Shown here one piece after another: positions 45,808-53,883 of a stretch of 63,587 bases of DNA. Source of the stretch: Acidobacteriota bacterium (GTDB taxonomy: Bacteria; Acidobacteriota; Thermoanaerobaculia; Multivoradales; Multivoraceae); the NCBI GenBank assembly GCA_026707325.1, contig JAPOXA010000146.1, positions 1 to 63,587 of the forward strand, read 5' to 3'. The translations under genes were made by a program, and so were the position numbers. Positions within the stretch are counted from its first letter, which is position 1. Every line of letters begins with the position of its first letter. Below the pieces are notes generated by a model. That model made no database searches and had not been told where the DNA came from. It worked only from the letters and a program-made list of their open reading frames with translations.

Positions 45808-46686
45808 GTGAGGAGCATGACCGGCTACGGCGAGGCGACGGCAACCCTCCGCCGCCATCGGGTGACGGTCACGGCGCGGTCCGTGAACCACCGCAACCTG
45901 GATGTCGTCGTACGCGTGCGGAACCCATTCAGGACCCTCGAACCCGAACTGCGGTCCGCGGTCGCGGCCGAAGTCCGGCGTGGCCGGGTGGAGATCGGGG
46001 TCGAGACGGAGTCGACGGGGGACGCGGCCGGGTTCGACGAGACGGACGCGGCGGTGGAACGGCTGCAGCAGACCGTGCGGCACTGGCGCCGACGGGGAAT
46101 CGTCACCTCGGGGTTGAGCGCCGGGGAGCTCCTCTCCGCGGTCCGAGCTCTCCGGGCGGAATCCGGGACCGGCGCGGCCGGTCCGGAAGAGCGAGCGCTG
46201 GTGATGGAAACGTGCCGGCGCGCGATGGCGTCTCTGGTGGTCGAACGGGAACGGGAAGGGGAGGTTCTGGCCGACTCGCTGAACGGACATCTGGTCTCCC
46301 TGCGCGCTTGCGTCGGCGCTCTGGCGGCGCGGCGGAGCGAGGTCGTCGAAGAGACGGCCGGAGAACTCGAACGGCGGATCGGAGAACGGCTGGGAGTCGG
46401 CGCCCCGCTCGACCCGGCACGCCTCGTGCAGGAGGTCGCCTTGCTCGTGGAGCGCAGCGACACCTCCGAGGAGCTGGAGCGCCTCGATGGCCATCTGGAG
46501 GGCTTCGAGGCGGCGATGAAGGAGGGGACCGCGGTCGGGAGGAGGCTCGTCTTCCTGAGCCAGGAGATTCTCCGCGAACTGAACACGGTCGGTTCGAAGT
46601 GCCGGGATCTCGAGATGCAGCGAGGCGTGGTCGAAGGTAAGGTGCTGTGCGAGCAGTTGCGCGAACAGGCGCAGAACGTCGAATGA
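45808..46686 (+). CDS. yicC: YicC/YloC family endoribonuclease
   Basis: 292 residues from GTG 45808. N-terminal RSMTGYGEATATLRRHRVTV and SVNHRNLDVVVR are diagnostic; the C-terminal DUF1732 has MKEGTAVGRRLVFLSQEILRELNTVGSKC. E. coli YicC is a metal-dependent RNA endonuclease acting on small RNAs (established). It is located 10 nt before gmk, an arrangement conserved in many bacteria. Confidence 0.93.
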   Translation: MRSMTGYGEATATLRRHRVTVTARSVNHRNLDVVVRVRNPFRTLEPELRSAVAAEVRRGRVEIGVETESTGDAAGFDETDAAVERLQQTVRHWRRRGIVTSGLSAGELLSAVRALRAESGTGAAGPEERALVMETCRRAMASLVVEREREGEVLADSLNGHLVSLRACVGALAARRSEVVEETAGELERRIGERLGVGAPLDPARLVQEVALLVERSDTSEELERLDGHLEGFEAAMKEGTAVGRRLVFLSQEILRELNTVGSKCRDLEMQRGVVEGKVLCEQLREQAQNVE

Positions 46687-46696
46687 CTGCGGGCGG

Positions 46697-47395
46697 ATGA
46701 AGGGCGTGGAGAGAGAACCGGACGCCGGGGTGGAGCCGGTCGCCGCCAGGGGGGAGTTGTTCATTCTCTCGGCGCCGTCGGGCGCCGGCAAGACAACCCT
46801 GGTCCACCACGCCATGAAACTCCTCGACCGTGTCGAGTTCTCGATCAGCCACACGACCCGCCGGCCCCGGGAAAACGAGCGGGACGGGGACGACTACCAC
46901 TTCGTCGATCGGACGACGTTCGACCGGATGGTGGCCGACGGCCGGTTCCTCGAGTGGGCGGAGGTTCACGGCAATCGCTACGGCACGGTGGTGGACGAAG
47001 TACTGCCGCGCGTCGAGCGGGGAGTCGACGTCCTCCTCGACATCGACGTGCAGGGCGCGAAGCAGGTGATGTCCCTGCCGGGCGGCGCGGAGGGCATCCT
47101 CCAGACCGCGGTCTGGGGGATCTTCGTCATGCCGCCCAGCTACGACGCGCTGGTGTCCCGGCTACGGGGCCGGGACCTGGACGATGCGCCCGAGATCGCC
47201 CAGCGTCTGGCGGGTTCGCTGGCCGAGATGGACCGGGTCCGCGACTACGACTATGTTATTGTCAATGACCGCGCTGAGGCCGCCAGCAGGATCCTGGCGG
47301 CCATCATTCTCGAGAAACGACAGCGAAGGGGGCGGATGCGGGAACGCGTCGATCGCGTTCTCGCGGACTTTCATGCACATGGAACGTATTCCTGA
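46697..47395 (+). CDS. gmk: Guanylate kinase
   Basis: 232 residues, with a 20-residue N-terminal extension before the P-loop LSAPSGAGKTTLVHH. Other motifs: SISHTTRRPRENERDGDDYH, EWAEVHGNRYGT and LDIDVQGAKQV. It converts GMP to GDP, following guaB-derived guanine nucleotide synthesis. The gene overlaps rpoZ at its 3' end. Confidence 0.95.
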   Translation: MKGVEREPDAGVEPVAARGELFILSAPSGAGKTTLVHHAMKLLDRVEFSISHTTRRPRENERDGDDYHFVDRTTFDRMVADGRFLEWAEVHGNRYGTVVDEVLPRVERGVDVLLDIDVQGAKQVMSLPGGAEGILQTAVWGIFVMPPSYDALVSRLRGRDLDDAPEIAQRLAGSLAEMDRVRDYDYVIVNDRAEAASRILAAIILEKRQRRGRMRERVDRVLADFHAHGTYS

Positions 47396-47645
47396 GAAGA
47401 TCGACAGCAAGTTCCGGTACGTGCTCCTGGCCGCGCGGCGAGCCGAGCAACTGATCCGGGGGGCTCCGGAGCGGATGCAGCGGGAAAGCCCGAAGTTCGC
47501 CCGGCATGCGATGAAGGAGATCGCGAACGAACTCGTCGACTGGGACTACGGCGAGGCGCCCGAATCCTCCGATGCGGACGGTGCCGACGAGGATGGAGCG
47601 GACGCGGAGAACGGCGGTCTGAGTCCCCCCAGTACCGTCAACTAG
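47379..47645 (+). CDS. rpoZ: RNA polymerase omega subunit
   Basis: 88 residues from ATG 47379 (ATG 47373 is an alternative); it overlaps gmk by 17 nt. The conserved core is MERIPEKIDSKFRYVLLAAR with RAEQLIRGAPER; the C-terminal 40 residues are acidic (DADGADEDGADAENGG). Position between gmk and coaBC matches the classic gmk-rpoZ arrangement. Omega assists folding of the beta' subunit. Confidence 0.85.
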   Translation: MERIPEKIDSKFRYVLLAARRAEQLIRGAPERMQRESPKFARHAMKEIANELVDWDYGEAPESSDADGADEDGADAENGGLSPPSTVN

Positions 47646-47657
47646 GGACCGTCCCGC

Positions 47658-48890
47658 GTGCCTGAACGGGCGGCCAGGATCCTCCTGGGGATCACCGGCG
47701 GTATCGCCGCCTACAAGGGCGCTTACCTGGTCCGCCGCCTGCGGGAGCACGGCCTTGAAGTACGCTGTGCGCCCACCTTGGCTGCGGAGAGTTTCGTCTC
47801 TCCCCTGACTCTGGAGGTGCTGAGCGGCGATCGCGTCTACGGCCAGGAGTACCTGGCGCGCGACGGCGGCAGCGACGGCGCGGAGTTGCACGTCGACGCC
47901 GCGCAGTGGGCCGACCTGCTGTGCGTCGCGCCGGCGACCGCGAACACGCTGGCCCGACTGGCCCTGGGCTTGGCGGACGACTTCCTGAGCACGACCGCGC
48001 TGATGTTCGAAGGACCGGTGGTGGTCGCTCCGGCCATGCATGACTCCATGTGGCGGAAGGCGGCGGTCGAAGCCCGCGTCGCCACCCTGCTCGACCGCGG
48101 CGTGGAGGTGGTCGGTCCGGTCAAGGGCGCGCTGGCTTCAGGGGAGCGGGGCTGGGGCCGCATGGCCGAGCCGGAGGCGATCGTTGACGCGATACGTCGG
48201 GTCCTTGGCCTGCCCGAGGCGGGAGACGACGCGTTCTCGGGCCCGCTCGCCGGCAGGAGAGTCGTCATCACCGCCGGTCCGACCTACGAGGCGATCGACC
48301 CGGTGCGCTTCCTGGGCAATCGATCGAGCGGCCGCATGGGATTCGCGCTGGCGCGCCAGGCGGCGATCCGCGGCGCCCGGGTCACGCTGATCGCCGGTCC
48401 CGTGAAGCTCGAGACGCCCGCCGGCGTGGCGCGTGTCGACATCGTCTCGGCCGCCGAGATGGAGGCGGCGCTCCACGAGGCGGCCCGCGATGCGGACCTT
48501 GTGGTCATGGCGGCCGCCGTCGCCGACTACCGGCCCCGCGAGCGCGCCGAGCAGAAGATGAAGAAGTCGGGCGGAGACGGCCTGGTGCTGGAACTCGAAC
48601 AGAATCCGGACCTCCTGGCCGGTCTGGCGGCCGTGGCGCCGCGGGCGCTGCGCGTCGGTTTCGCCGCGGAGACCGAGCACCTGGAGCGCTCGGCGCGGGA
48701 CAAGCTGAAGGCCAAGGGGGCGCACTGGATCGTTGCCAACGACGTTTCCCGCCCGGACATCGGTTTCGAGTCCGCCGACAACGAAGTCGTCGCCTTCGGC
48801 GCGAAAGGGGAAGTCGAGCGCTTCCCGAAGCAGTCCAAGGACGAACTGGCGGGACGGCTGCTGGAGTTGTTCGCAGCCGGGGCGACGTGA
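47658..48890 (+). CDS. coaBC: Bifunctional phosphopantothenoylcysteine decarboxylase / phosphopantothenate-cysteine ligase
   Basis: 410 residues from GTG 47658. CoaC half: LLGITGGIAAYKGAYLVRRL, catalytic His in HVDAAQWADLL, VAPAMHDSMW (PAMH instead of the common PAMN) and GALASGERGWGRMAEPEAI, in which Ser occupies the place of E. coli Cys158. CoaB half: VVITAGPTYEAIDPVRFLGN, NRSSGRMGFAL, AAAVADYRPRE and KMKKSGG. It makes 4'-phosphopantetheine in CoA synthesis. It overlaps udg by 4 nt. Confidence 0.93.
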   Translation: MPERAARILLGITGGIAAYKGAYLVRRLREHGLEVRCAPTLAAESFVSPLTLEVLSGDRVYGQEYLARDGGSDGAELHVDAAQWADLLCVAPATANTLARLALGLADDFLSTTALMFEGPVVVAPAMHDSMWRKAAVEARVATLLDRGVEVVGPVKGALASGERGWGRMAEPEAIVDAIRRVLGLPEAGDDAFSGPLAGRRVVITAGPTYEAIDPVRFLGNRSSGRMGFALARQAAIRGARVTLIAGPVKLETPAGVARVDIVSAAEMEAALHEAARDADLVVMAAAVADYRPRERAEQKMKKSGGDGLVLELEQNPDLLAGLAAVAPRALRVGFAAETEHLERSARDKLKAKGAHWIVANDVSRPDIGFESADNEVVAFGAKGEVERFPKQSKDELAGRLLELFAAGAT

Positions 48891-49636
48891 ACCGGACCCG
48901 CCTGCCAATTCCACAGGAGATCGATCTGCTGCGGGATCTCGGCTTCACGGACGCCTATCCGCCGGCGCCGTCACCGGCGCGAGCAACTTCAGGGGGGCGC
49001 CTGGAGCGCCTGCGGGAGGTCGCCGAGGAGGCCCGGGGCTGTACGGCCTGCGGTCTTTGCAGGGCGCGGAAGACGGTTGTCTTCGGCGACGGCGACGGCG
49101 AGGCGGATCTGATGTTCGTGGGCGAGGGCCCGGGCGCGCAGGAGGACCGGCAGGGCCTGCCGTTCGTGGGGCCCGCGGGCCAGCTTCTGACGCGGATCAT
49201 CCAGGCCATGGACCTGCGCCGTGAGGACGTCTACATCACGAACGTCGTCAAGTGCAGGCCGCCGAACAACCGGGATCCGCAGCCTGACGAAACGGCGGCC
49301 TGCCGTTCCTTTCTCGACCGCCAGGTCGAACTCATAGCCCCTCGCGTGATCGTTGCCCTGGGTCGGGTAGCGGCGCAACAACTGCTGGGGACGAAGAACT
49401 CGCTGGGGCGCCTGCGGGGGACCTGGCACGAAGCTGGAGGCGTGCCGGTCCGCGTCACCTATCACCCGGCTTTCCTGCTTCGGGATCCTTCGTACAAGCG
49501 GGCCACCTGGGAGGACATGCAGGTCGTCCGCGACCGGCTGCTCGACACCGACGGAGAGGAGGCCACCGGCGATGCCGGCGACGATTTCAAGGCCGCCTTC
49601 GGCGGCAGCGGGTCAGAAGACCCGCGCAGCCAGTAG
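48887..49636 (+). CDS. Family 4-type uracil-DNA glycosylase (Fe-S)
   Basis: 249 residues from GTG 48887, overlapping coaBC by 4 nt. Motifs: MFVGEGPGAQEDRQGLPFVG (active site), the [4Fe-4S] Cys in CTACGLCRARK and VVKCRPPNNRDPQ / AACRSFL, and HPAFLLRDPSYK. It excises uracil from DNA in base-excision repair. A 45-residue N-terminal extension and an acidic C-terminal tail flank the catalytic core. Confidence 0.92.
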   Translation: MNRTRLPIPQEIDLLRDLGFTDAYPPAPSPARATSGGRLERLREVAEEARGCTACGLCRARKTVVFGDGDGEADLMFVGEGPGAQEDRQGLPFVGPAGQLLTRIIQAMDLRREDVYITNVVKCRPPNNRDPQPDETAACRSFLDRQVELIAPRVIVALGRVAAQQLLGTKNSLGRLRGTWHEAGGVPVRVTYHPAFLLRDPSYKRATWEDMQVVRDRLLDTDGEEATGDAGDDFKAAFGGSGSEDPRSQ

Positions 49637-49647
49637 TCTTCGCTACC

Positions 49648-50700
49648 TTGAAGGCGGCGGTCAACCAGTCCGAAGGGGCTCCCCGGGGCGTCTGCGAGGA
49701 CGTGTGCGAGGCGATCGGCGGGACCCCGATGGTGCGTCTCCGGCGTTCCCTGGGCGATGCCGGCGCCGGCGTCGAGGTGTTCGCGAAACTCGAGTTCCTC
49801 AACCCGATGGGCAGCGTGAAGGACCGGGTCGCGCGCTACCTCGTGGATCGCGCGCTCGCGTCCGGCGTGCTCGAGCCCGGCGGGCTGGTGATCGAGGCGT
49901 CCTCCGGCAACACGGCGATGGGCCTGGCCATGATGGCCACGACCCGCGGACTGCGCTGCCGTGCGGTCGTCCGCCGCCAGACCAGCCGCGAGAAGCTCGA
50001 TTGCCTGCGCGCCCTGGGGGTCGAGCTCGTCCTGGTCGACGGCGATCTGGACCCCGAGCACCCGGAGTCGTACAACCGGAAGGCCCGGAGCCTGGTGGCG
50101 GCCGAGCCGGGAGCCTTCTTTCCGGACCAGCACAACAACCGGGACAACAACGAGTGCCACTACGAGACGACGGCTCCGGAGATCTGGGATCAGATGGAGG
50201 GTCGGATCGACGTCTTCGTCGGCGGCATCGGCACCGGCGGCACGGTTTCCGGGGTGGGCCGCTTCCTGAAGGAGAGGGATCCCGCCATCCAGGTCGTGGC
50301 GGTCGATGTCGAAGGATCCGTGTTCAGCCGTCACTTCGCGGCGCTCTCCGGCGTCCCCGACGCGTCCGCGCCCGAGGGCCGCTACCTGCTCGAGGGACTG
50401 GGGGACGAAGAGATCATCGACTGTCCGGAGTTCGAGGTCTTCGACCGGATGCTCCAGGTCAGCGACGCCGAGGCGTTCCTTGCGGCCCGCGAACTGGCCC
50501 GGCACGAGGCGATGCTGGTGGGCGGCTCGAGCGGCGCGGCGCTCTGGGGCGTCCGGCAGATGCTGGAGGAATTGCCACCGGGCGCGCGGGTAGTAACGCT
50601 GTTCCCCGATTCGGGGACCCGCTACCTGAGCACGATCTACAACGACGACTGGCTGCGTGAACAGGGCCTGCCCGTCTCGCGCGGCGAGCGAAGCTCCTGA
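49648..50700 (+). CDS. Cysteine synthase / cystathionine beta-synthase family enzyme
   Basis: 350 residues from TTG 49648, 11 nt after udg. Fold-type II PLP enzyme: FLNPMGSVKDRVARY (PLP Lys), ASSGNTAMGLAMM, VGGIGTGGTVSGVGRFLK and LVGGSSGAALWGV. The QHNNRDNNECHYETT segment differs from the usual CysK loop, so CBS-like or CysM-like substrate use is possible. It produces cysteine (or cystathionine) in sulfur assimilation. Last gene of the housekeeping run; its stop abuts the convergent CPBP gene. Confidence 0.9.
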   Translation: MKAAVNQSEGAPRGVCEDVCEAIGGTPMVRLRRSLGDAGAGVEVFAKLEFLNPMGSVKDRVARYLVDRALASGVLEPGGLVIEASSGNTAMGLAMMATTRGLRCRAVVRRQTSREKLDCLRALGVELVLVDGDLDPEHPESYNRKARSLVAAEPGAFFPDQHNNRDNNECHYETTAPEIWDQMEGRIDVFVGGIGTGGTVSGVGRFLKERDPAIQVVAVDVEGSVFSRHFAALSGVPDASAPEGRYLLEGLGDEEIIDCPEFEVFDRMLQVSDAEAFLAARELARHEAMLVGGSSGAALWGVRQMLEELPPGARVVTLFPDSGTRYLSTIYNDDWLREQGLPVSRGERSS

Positions 50701-51441
50701 CTATCCGGTGAAGATCAGTTCATAGCCCACGGCCATGATCGCAAGGTCGAGGAAGACGTGGCTGAGCCAGGGCGCCAGCAGACGGTTGCCCGTGGCGCGG
50801 TAGAGCAGCGACCAGAGGACGCCTCCGAGGACGACCGGAAGCGACATGAGGGACAGGACCAGGGCCGAGGTGTCGCCAAGATAGACGCCGATGACGACCA
50901 CGTGATGGGCGGCAAAGCCGACGGCGGCCACCAGGTGCGACCACCTGGAAGAAGTCAGGCGGCGGAGCCTGCCGTAGACGAAGGCTCGCCAGTAGACCTC
51001 TTCGAGCCAGGAGTGGACGAAGCTGATCAGGAGGGCCGCGACGATGTAGCGCTCCAGCGTGTCGAGATGGAAGTCGACCAGCTTGACAGTGATCGCCTCG
51101 GCGGCCGTCGCGGCCATCTCCCCGCCTCGAAACAGAACGGCATAGGCCAGCCAGGTGAAGGCAGCTCCCGCGATGCCTGTGCCCAGCCCGAGGGCAACCG
51201 ATCGACCCGGCCTCGAGGGGCCGAAGGCGGCGGCCAGCAGCACGCCCAGGACGGCCAGGGGTCCGGCGAACTGGAGCGCCTTGGCGCCAAGGTAGACGGG
51301 TGCGACCCAGGCCGTCCCCTCGAGCCAGACGAAGTAGGCGAGCGAGGCGACCGTGGGCAGCGTCATCGCGGCGACGAGGACCGTCCACCAGAGCCCTCGA
51401 CGTCGCGGCTCGATCGAACCGTTCTCGCCGGGTCGCTTCAT
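50701..51441 (-). CDS. CPBP-family intramembrane metalloprotease
   Basis: 246 residues with seven or so hydrophobic helices. The Abi/CAAX-type protease motifs are all present: E-E-x3-R in WLEEVYWRAFVYGR, the FxxxH-type GFAAHHVVVIG, and the third-motif HVFLD in LSHVFLDL. Members cleave within membranes or protect against bacteriocins. It is coupled to the preceding glycosyltransferase gene by an ATGA overlap (4 nt) and converges on the cysteine synthase with no gap. Confidence 0.88.
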   Translation of the reverse strand: MKRPGENGSIEPRRRGLWWTVLVAAMTLPTVASLAYFVWLEGTAWVAPVYLGAKALQFAGPLAVLGVLLAAAFGPSRPGRSVALGLGTGIAGAAFTWLAYAVLFRGGEMAATAAEAITVKLVDFHLDTLERYIVAALLISFVHSWLEEVYWRAFVYGRLRRLTSSRWSHLVAAVGFAAHHVVVIGVYLGDTSALVLSLMSLPVVLGGVLWSLLYRATGNRLLAPWLSHVFLDLAIMAVGYELIFTG

Positions 51442-52718
51442 CGTCGGGCGCCCTCCGCCAGGGCGTCGCGGTAGGCCTGCCGGTACTTGTCCGCCACGAT
51501 GTCCCAGGTCAGTTGGCCGACGGCGCGGGCGCGGGCACGGGCGCCCATCAGGTGCCGCTGTTCTGGCTCGCCGAGGAGACCCGCGATCGCCTCCCTCAGA
51601 GCGGCGCGATCCTGCTCCTGAACGAGGACTCCCTGGACTCCCGATTCCACCGCGAGAGGGATGCCGGAGACTGTTGTCGCGACCACAGGCAGTCCACTTG
51701 CGAGGGCCTCGAGGATCACGTTGGGCAGGCCGTCGACGTTGCCCTGCGGATCGTGAACGGCGGGGAGGACGAACAGGTCCGCGCAGCGGTAGAGGCCGGG
51801 CAGATCGTCATGGGCGACAGCGCCGGGAAGATGGACCCGACCCGCGTGATCGGGCCGCCAGCCGTTGACCGCCGTTCGGAAACCCGCCATCTGATCGCCG
51901 TCGCCCGCGATGATCGCGTGCAGGTCGCTGAAGTCGGCAAGCAGCCGGGGCAGGACCTCGATCAGCACCTGGAAGCCCTTCTTCGTCGCCAGGCGGCCGA
52001 CGCCGAGCAGGACGATTGCGTCTCCTGGAATGCCCAAGCGCTTGCGCCAGGGTTCTTCGTCCAGCTCGCCCGGAAGCTCCGCCAGCGGGCAGAACATGTC
52101 GGTATCGACGCCGTAGGGGATGACGCGCGACGGCTTGCCGTGATAGCCGATTCGCCGGACTCTCTCGACGAGTTCGGGCGAGCATCCGGTGAGAAGGCCG
52201 CAACGAGACAGGGCCCGACGGATGGCCGGGCGAGCGACCGCCTTCTCAGCCAGAAAGACGTCGCTGCCGTGAAGGCCGGCGGCGATCAGTGTCCCTTGCC
52301 TGTGTACACCCGGCCAGAGGGCCACCAGCCCGTTCGGCGCGACCCAGTGAGCGTGGAGCAGGTCGTAGCGCTCGCGCCGGAGATGCCTGGCGGCGGCCAT
52401 CGCCGCCGCGAGCAGGTACAGGGGAGCCGCGAGTGCGGCGCCCGGTCGTACATGCTCGTCCGCGGCCAGACTGCGGCCGTAGCCAAGGACCTCCAGTCGA
52501 GACGGGGCGTAGGAGAAGGAGTGCACATCGACGCCGTCGTCGTTCCAGGCACGACGCACCTGCGCCGCGCGCGGAACGAGGACGGTGACCTCGTCGCCGC
52601 CGCGGACCAACCCGCGGGCCAGCTCGCGGATGAACGGTCCGGCCGTGTCGCCGGGCCAGCGAGGGTAGGTCTGGGTAAGGAAGAGGATGCGCAGGTCCGC
52701 GCTCCTGCCGCCGGGCAA
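51438..52718 (-). CDS. Glycosyltransferase family 4 (GT-B)
   Basis: 426 residues from TTG 52718, 6 nt after the upstream GT2 gene. N-terminal LRILFLTQTYPRWPGDTAGP (acceptor domain), LHAHWVAPNGLVAL, IAAGLHGSDVF, then donor domain VGRLATKKGFQVLIEVLPRL, LYRCADLFVLPAVHD and LPNVILEALASGLPVVATTV with the second conserved Glu. Probably part of polysaccharide or LPS O-chain synthesis with its GT2 neighbour. Confidence 0.9.
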   Translation of the reverse strand: MPGGRSADLRILFLTQTYPRWPGDTAGPFIRELARGLVRGGDEVTVLVPRAAQVRRAWNDDGVDVHSFSYAPSRLEVLGYGRSLAADEHVRPGAALAAPLYLLAAAMAAARHLRRERYDLLHAHWVAPNGLVALWPGVHRQGTLIAAGLHGSDVFLAEKAVARPAIRRALSRCGLLTGCSPELVERVRRIGYHGKPSRVIPYGVDTDMFCPLAELPGELDEEPWRKRLGIPGDAIVLLGVGRLATKKGFQVLIEVLPRLLADFSDLHAIIAGDGDQMAGFRTAVNGWRPDHAGRVHLPGAVAHDDLPGLYRCADLFVLPAVHDPQGNVDGLPNVILEALASGLPVVATTVSGIPLAVESGVQGVLVQEQDRAALREAIAGLLGEPEQRHLMGARARARAVGQLTWDIVADKYRQAYRDALAEGARR

Positions 52719-52724
52719 TCGGGT

Positions 52725-53747
52725 TCAGCCGACCCGCTCGCGGACGGAGTAGCTGTCGGGCCGGCGGAAGTTCTTGAAGGTGATCAGTTCGCCGATCAGG
52801 CCCGTCGTGACGATCTGAATGCCCAGGACCATCAACAGGACGCCGAGCAGCAGCAGCGGCCGGTTGGAGAGCGAGGCGCCGGCGAACCAGAGCGCCGCGA
52901 GCCAGGCGCAGATGCCGAGGCCGGCGGCGAAGCTGATCAGGCCGATCGGGCCGAAGAGGTGCAGCGGGCGCCGGGTGAAGCGGCTGATGAACAGGACCGT
53001 GATCAGGTCCACGGGCCCCTTGTAGGAGCGATCCCATCCGTACCGGCTGCGGCCGACGCGGCGCGGATGGTGCGCCACCGGAATCTCGCCGACGAGGAAG
53101 CCGCGCCGGCTGGCGAGCACGGGGATGTAGCGATGGAGTTCGCCGTACACGGCGACCTGCTCCAGGACCTCCCGTCGGTAGGCCTTGAAGCCGGAGTTGA
53201 AGTCGTGCAGCCGGACGTTCGAGAGGGTTCGTGTGACCCAGTTGAAGACCCTGGACGCCAGTCGACGGCGCCACGGGTCGCGCCGGGTGCGCTTCCAGCC
53301 GGAGACGAGATCGAGGGGGCCGTCTTCGAGCGCCTGCAGCAGACGCGGAATCTCGTCGGGATCGTCCTGCAGGTCGCCGTCCATCGTGACGAGAACTCGG
53401 CCCCGCGAGTGATCCACGCCGGCCGAGAGGGCGGCCGCCTTGCCGAAGTTCCGGCGCAACCGGATGAGCCGCACCCGGGGATCGCGCTGGTGTTCGCGAC
53501 GAACGGCATCGGAGGTGTCGTCGGTGGAGCCGTCGTCGATGAACACGAGTTCCGCCCGGACGTCGATGGCGTCCAGGTTCGCAAGCACGCGCTCGGCCAG
53601 TGCGGAAACCGTCGCACTCTCGTCAAGGACGGGCACGAGGACGCTCACGTCGAGGGGCGCTTCCTCGTCCCTGGCGATGGATCGTTCCTCAGCCCAGGAG
53701 TGGACCTTTTTCCCTGGCGGCGCCGTCAACTGGATCGTCTCGGCCAT
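52725..53747 (-). CDS. Glycosyltransferase family 2, dolichyl-phosphate-mannose-synthase type with two C-terminal TM helices
   Basis: 340 residues. GT-A catalytic domain: SVLVPVLDESATVSALAERV, ELVFIDDGSTDDTSDAVRRE (D-D/DxD), MDGDLQDDPDEIPRL, and FNSGFKAYRREVLEQVAVYG. Two C-terminal transmembrane segments (about 265-285 and 300-320) anchor it to the inner membrane. Likely transfers a sugar to a polyprenyl phosphate. It is cotranscribed with the GT4 and CPBP genes downstream. Confidence 0.9.
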   Translation of the reverse strand: MAETIQLTAPPGKKVHSWAEERSIARDEEAPLDVSVLVPVLDESATVSALAERVLANLDAIDVRAELVFIDDGSTDDTSDAVRREHQRDPRVRLIRLRRNFGKAAALSAGVDHSRGRVLVTMDGDLQDDPDEIPRLLQALEDGPLDLVSGWKRTRRDPWRRRLASRVFNWVTRTLSNVRLHDFNSGFKAYRREVLEQVAVYGELHRYIPVLASRRGFLVGEIPVAHHPRRVGRSRYGWDRSYKGPVDLITVLFISRFTRRPLHLFGPIGLISFAAGLGICAWLAALWFAGASLSNRPLLLLGVLLMVLGIQIVTTGLIGELITFKNFRRPDSYSVRERVG

Positions 53748-53814
53748 CGTCTCTCGCCGTCCTCGTGGTCAGCCTACAGCAACCGGCCGCTACCGACCTG
53801 GACCGAGGAAGGGC

Positions 53815-53835
53815 CCGGCGGACTCGGTCCGCCGG
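53815..53835 (-). terminator. GC-rich hairpin downstream of the pseudokinase gene
   Basis: CCGGCGGAC (53815-53823) and GTCCGCCGG (53827-53835) form a perfect 9-bp stem with a 3-nt loop, about 49 nt past the pseudokinase stop on the minus strand. Only a weak C/T-rich stretch follows and no true U-run, so termination is plausible but unproven. Confidence 0.35.
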
Positions 53836-53883
53836 CGCCGTGGCGCGCGCGGTCGGCGCGAACGTCTTCGGGAGCCGCGCCGG

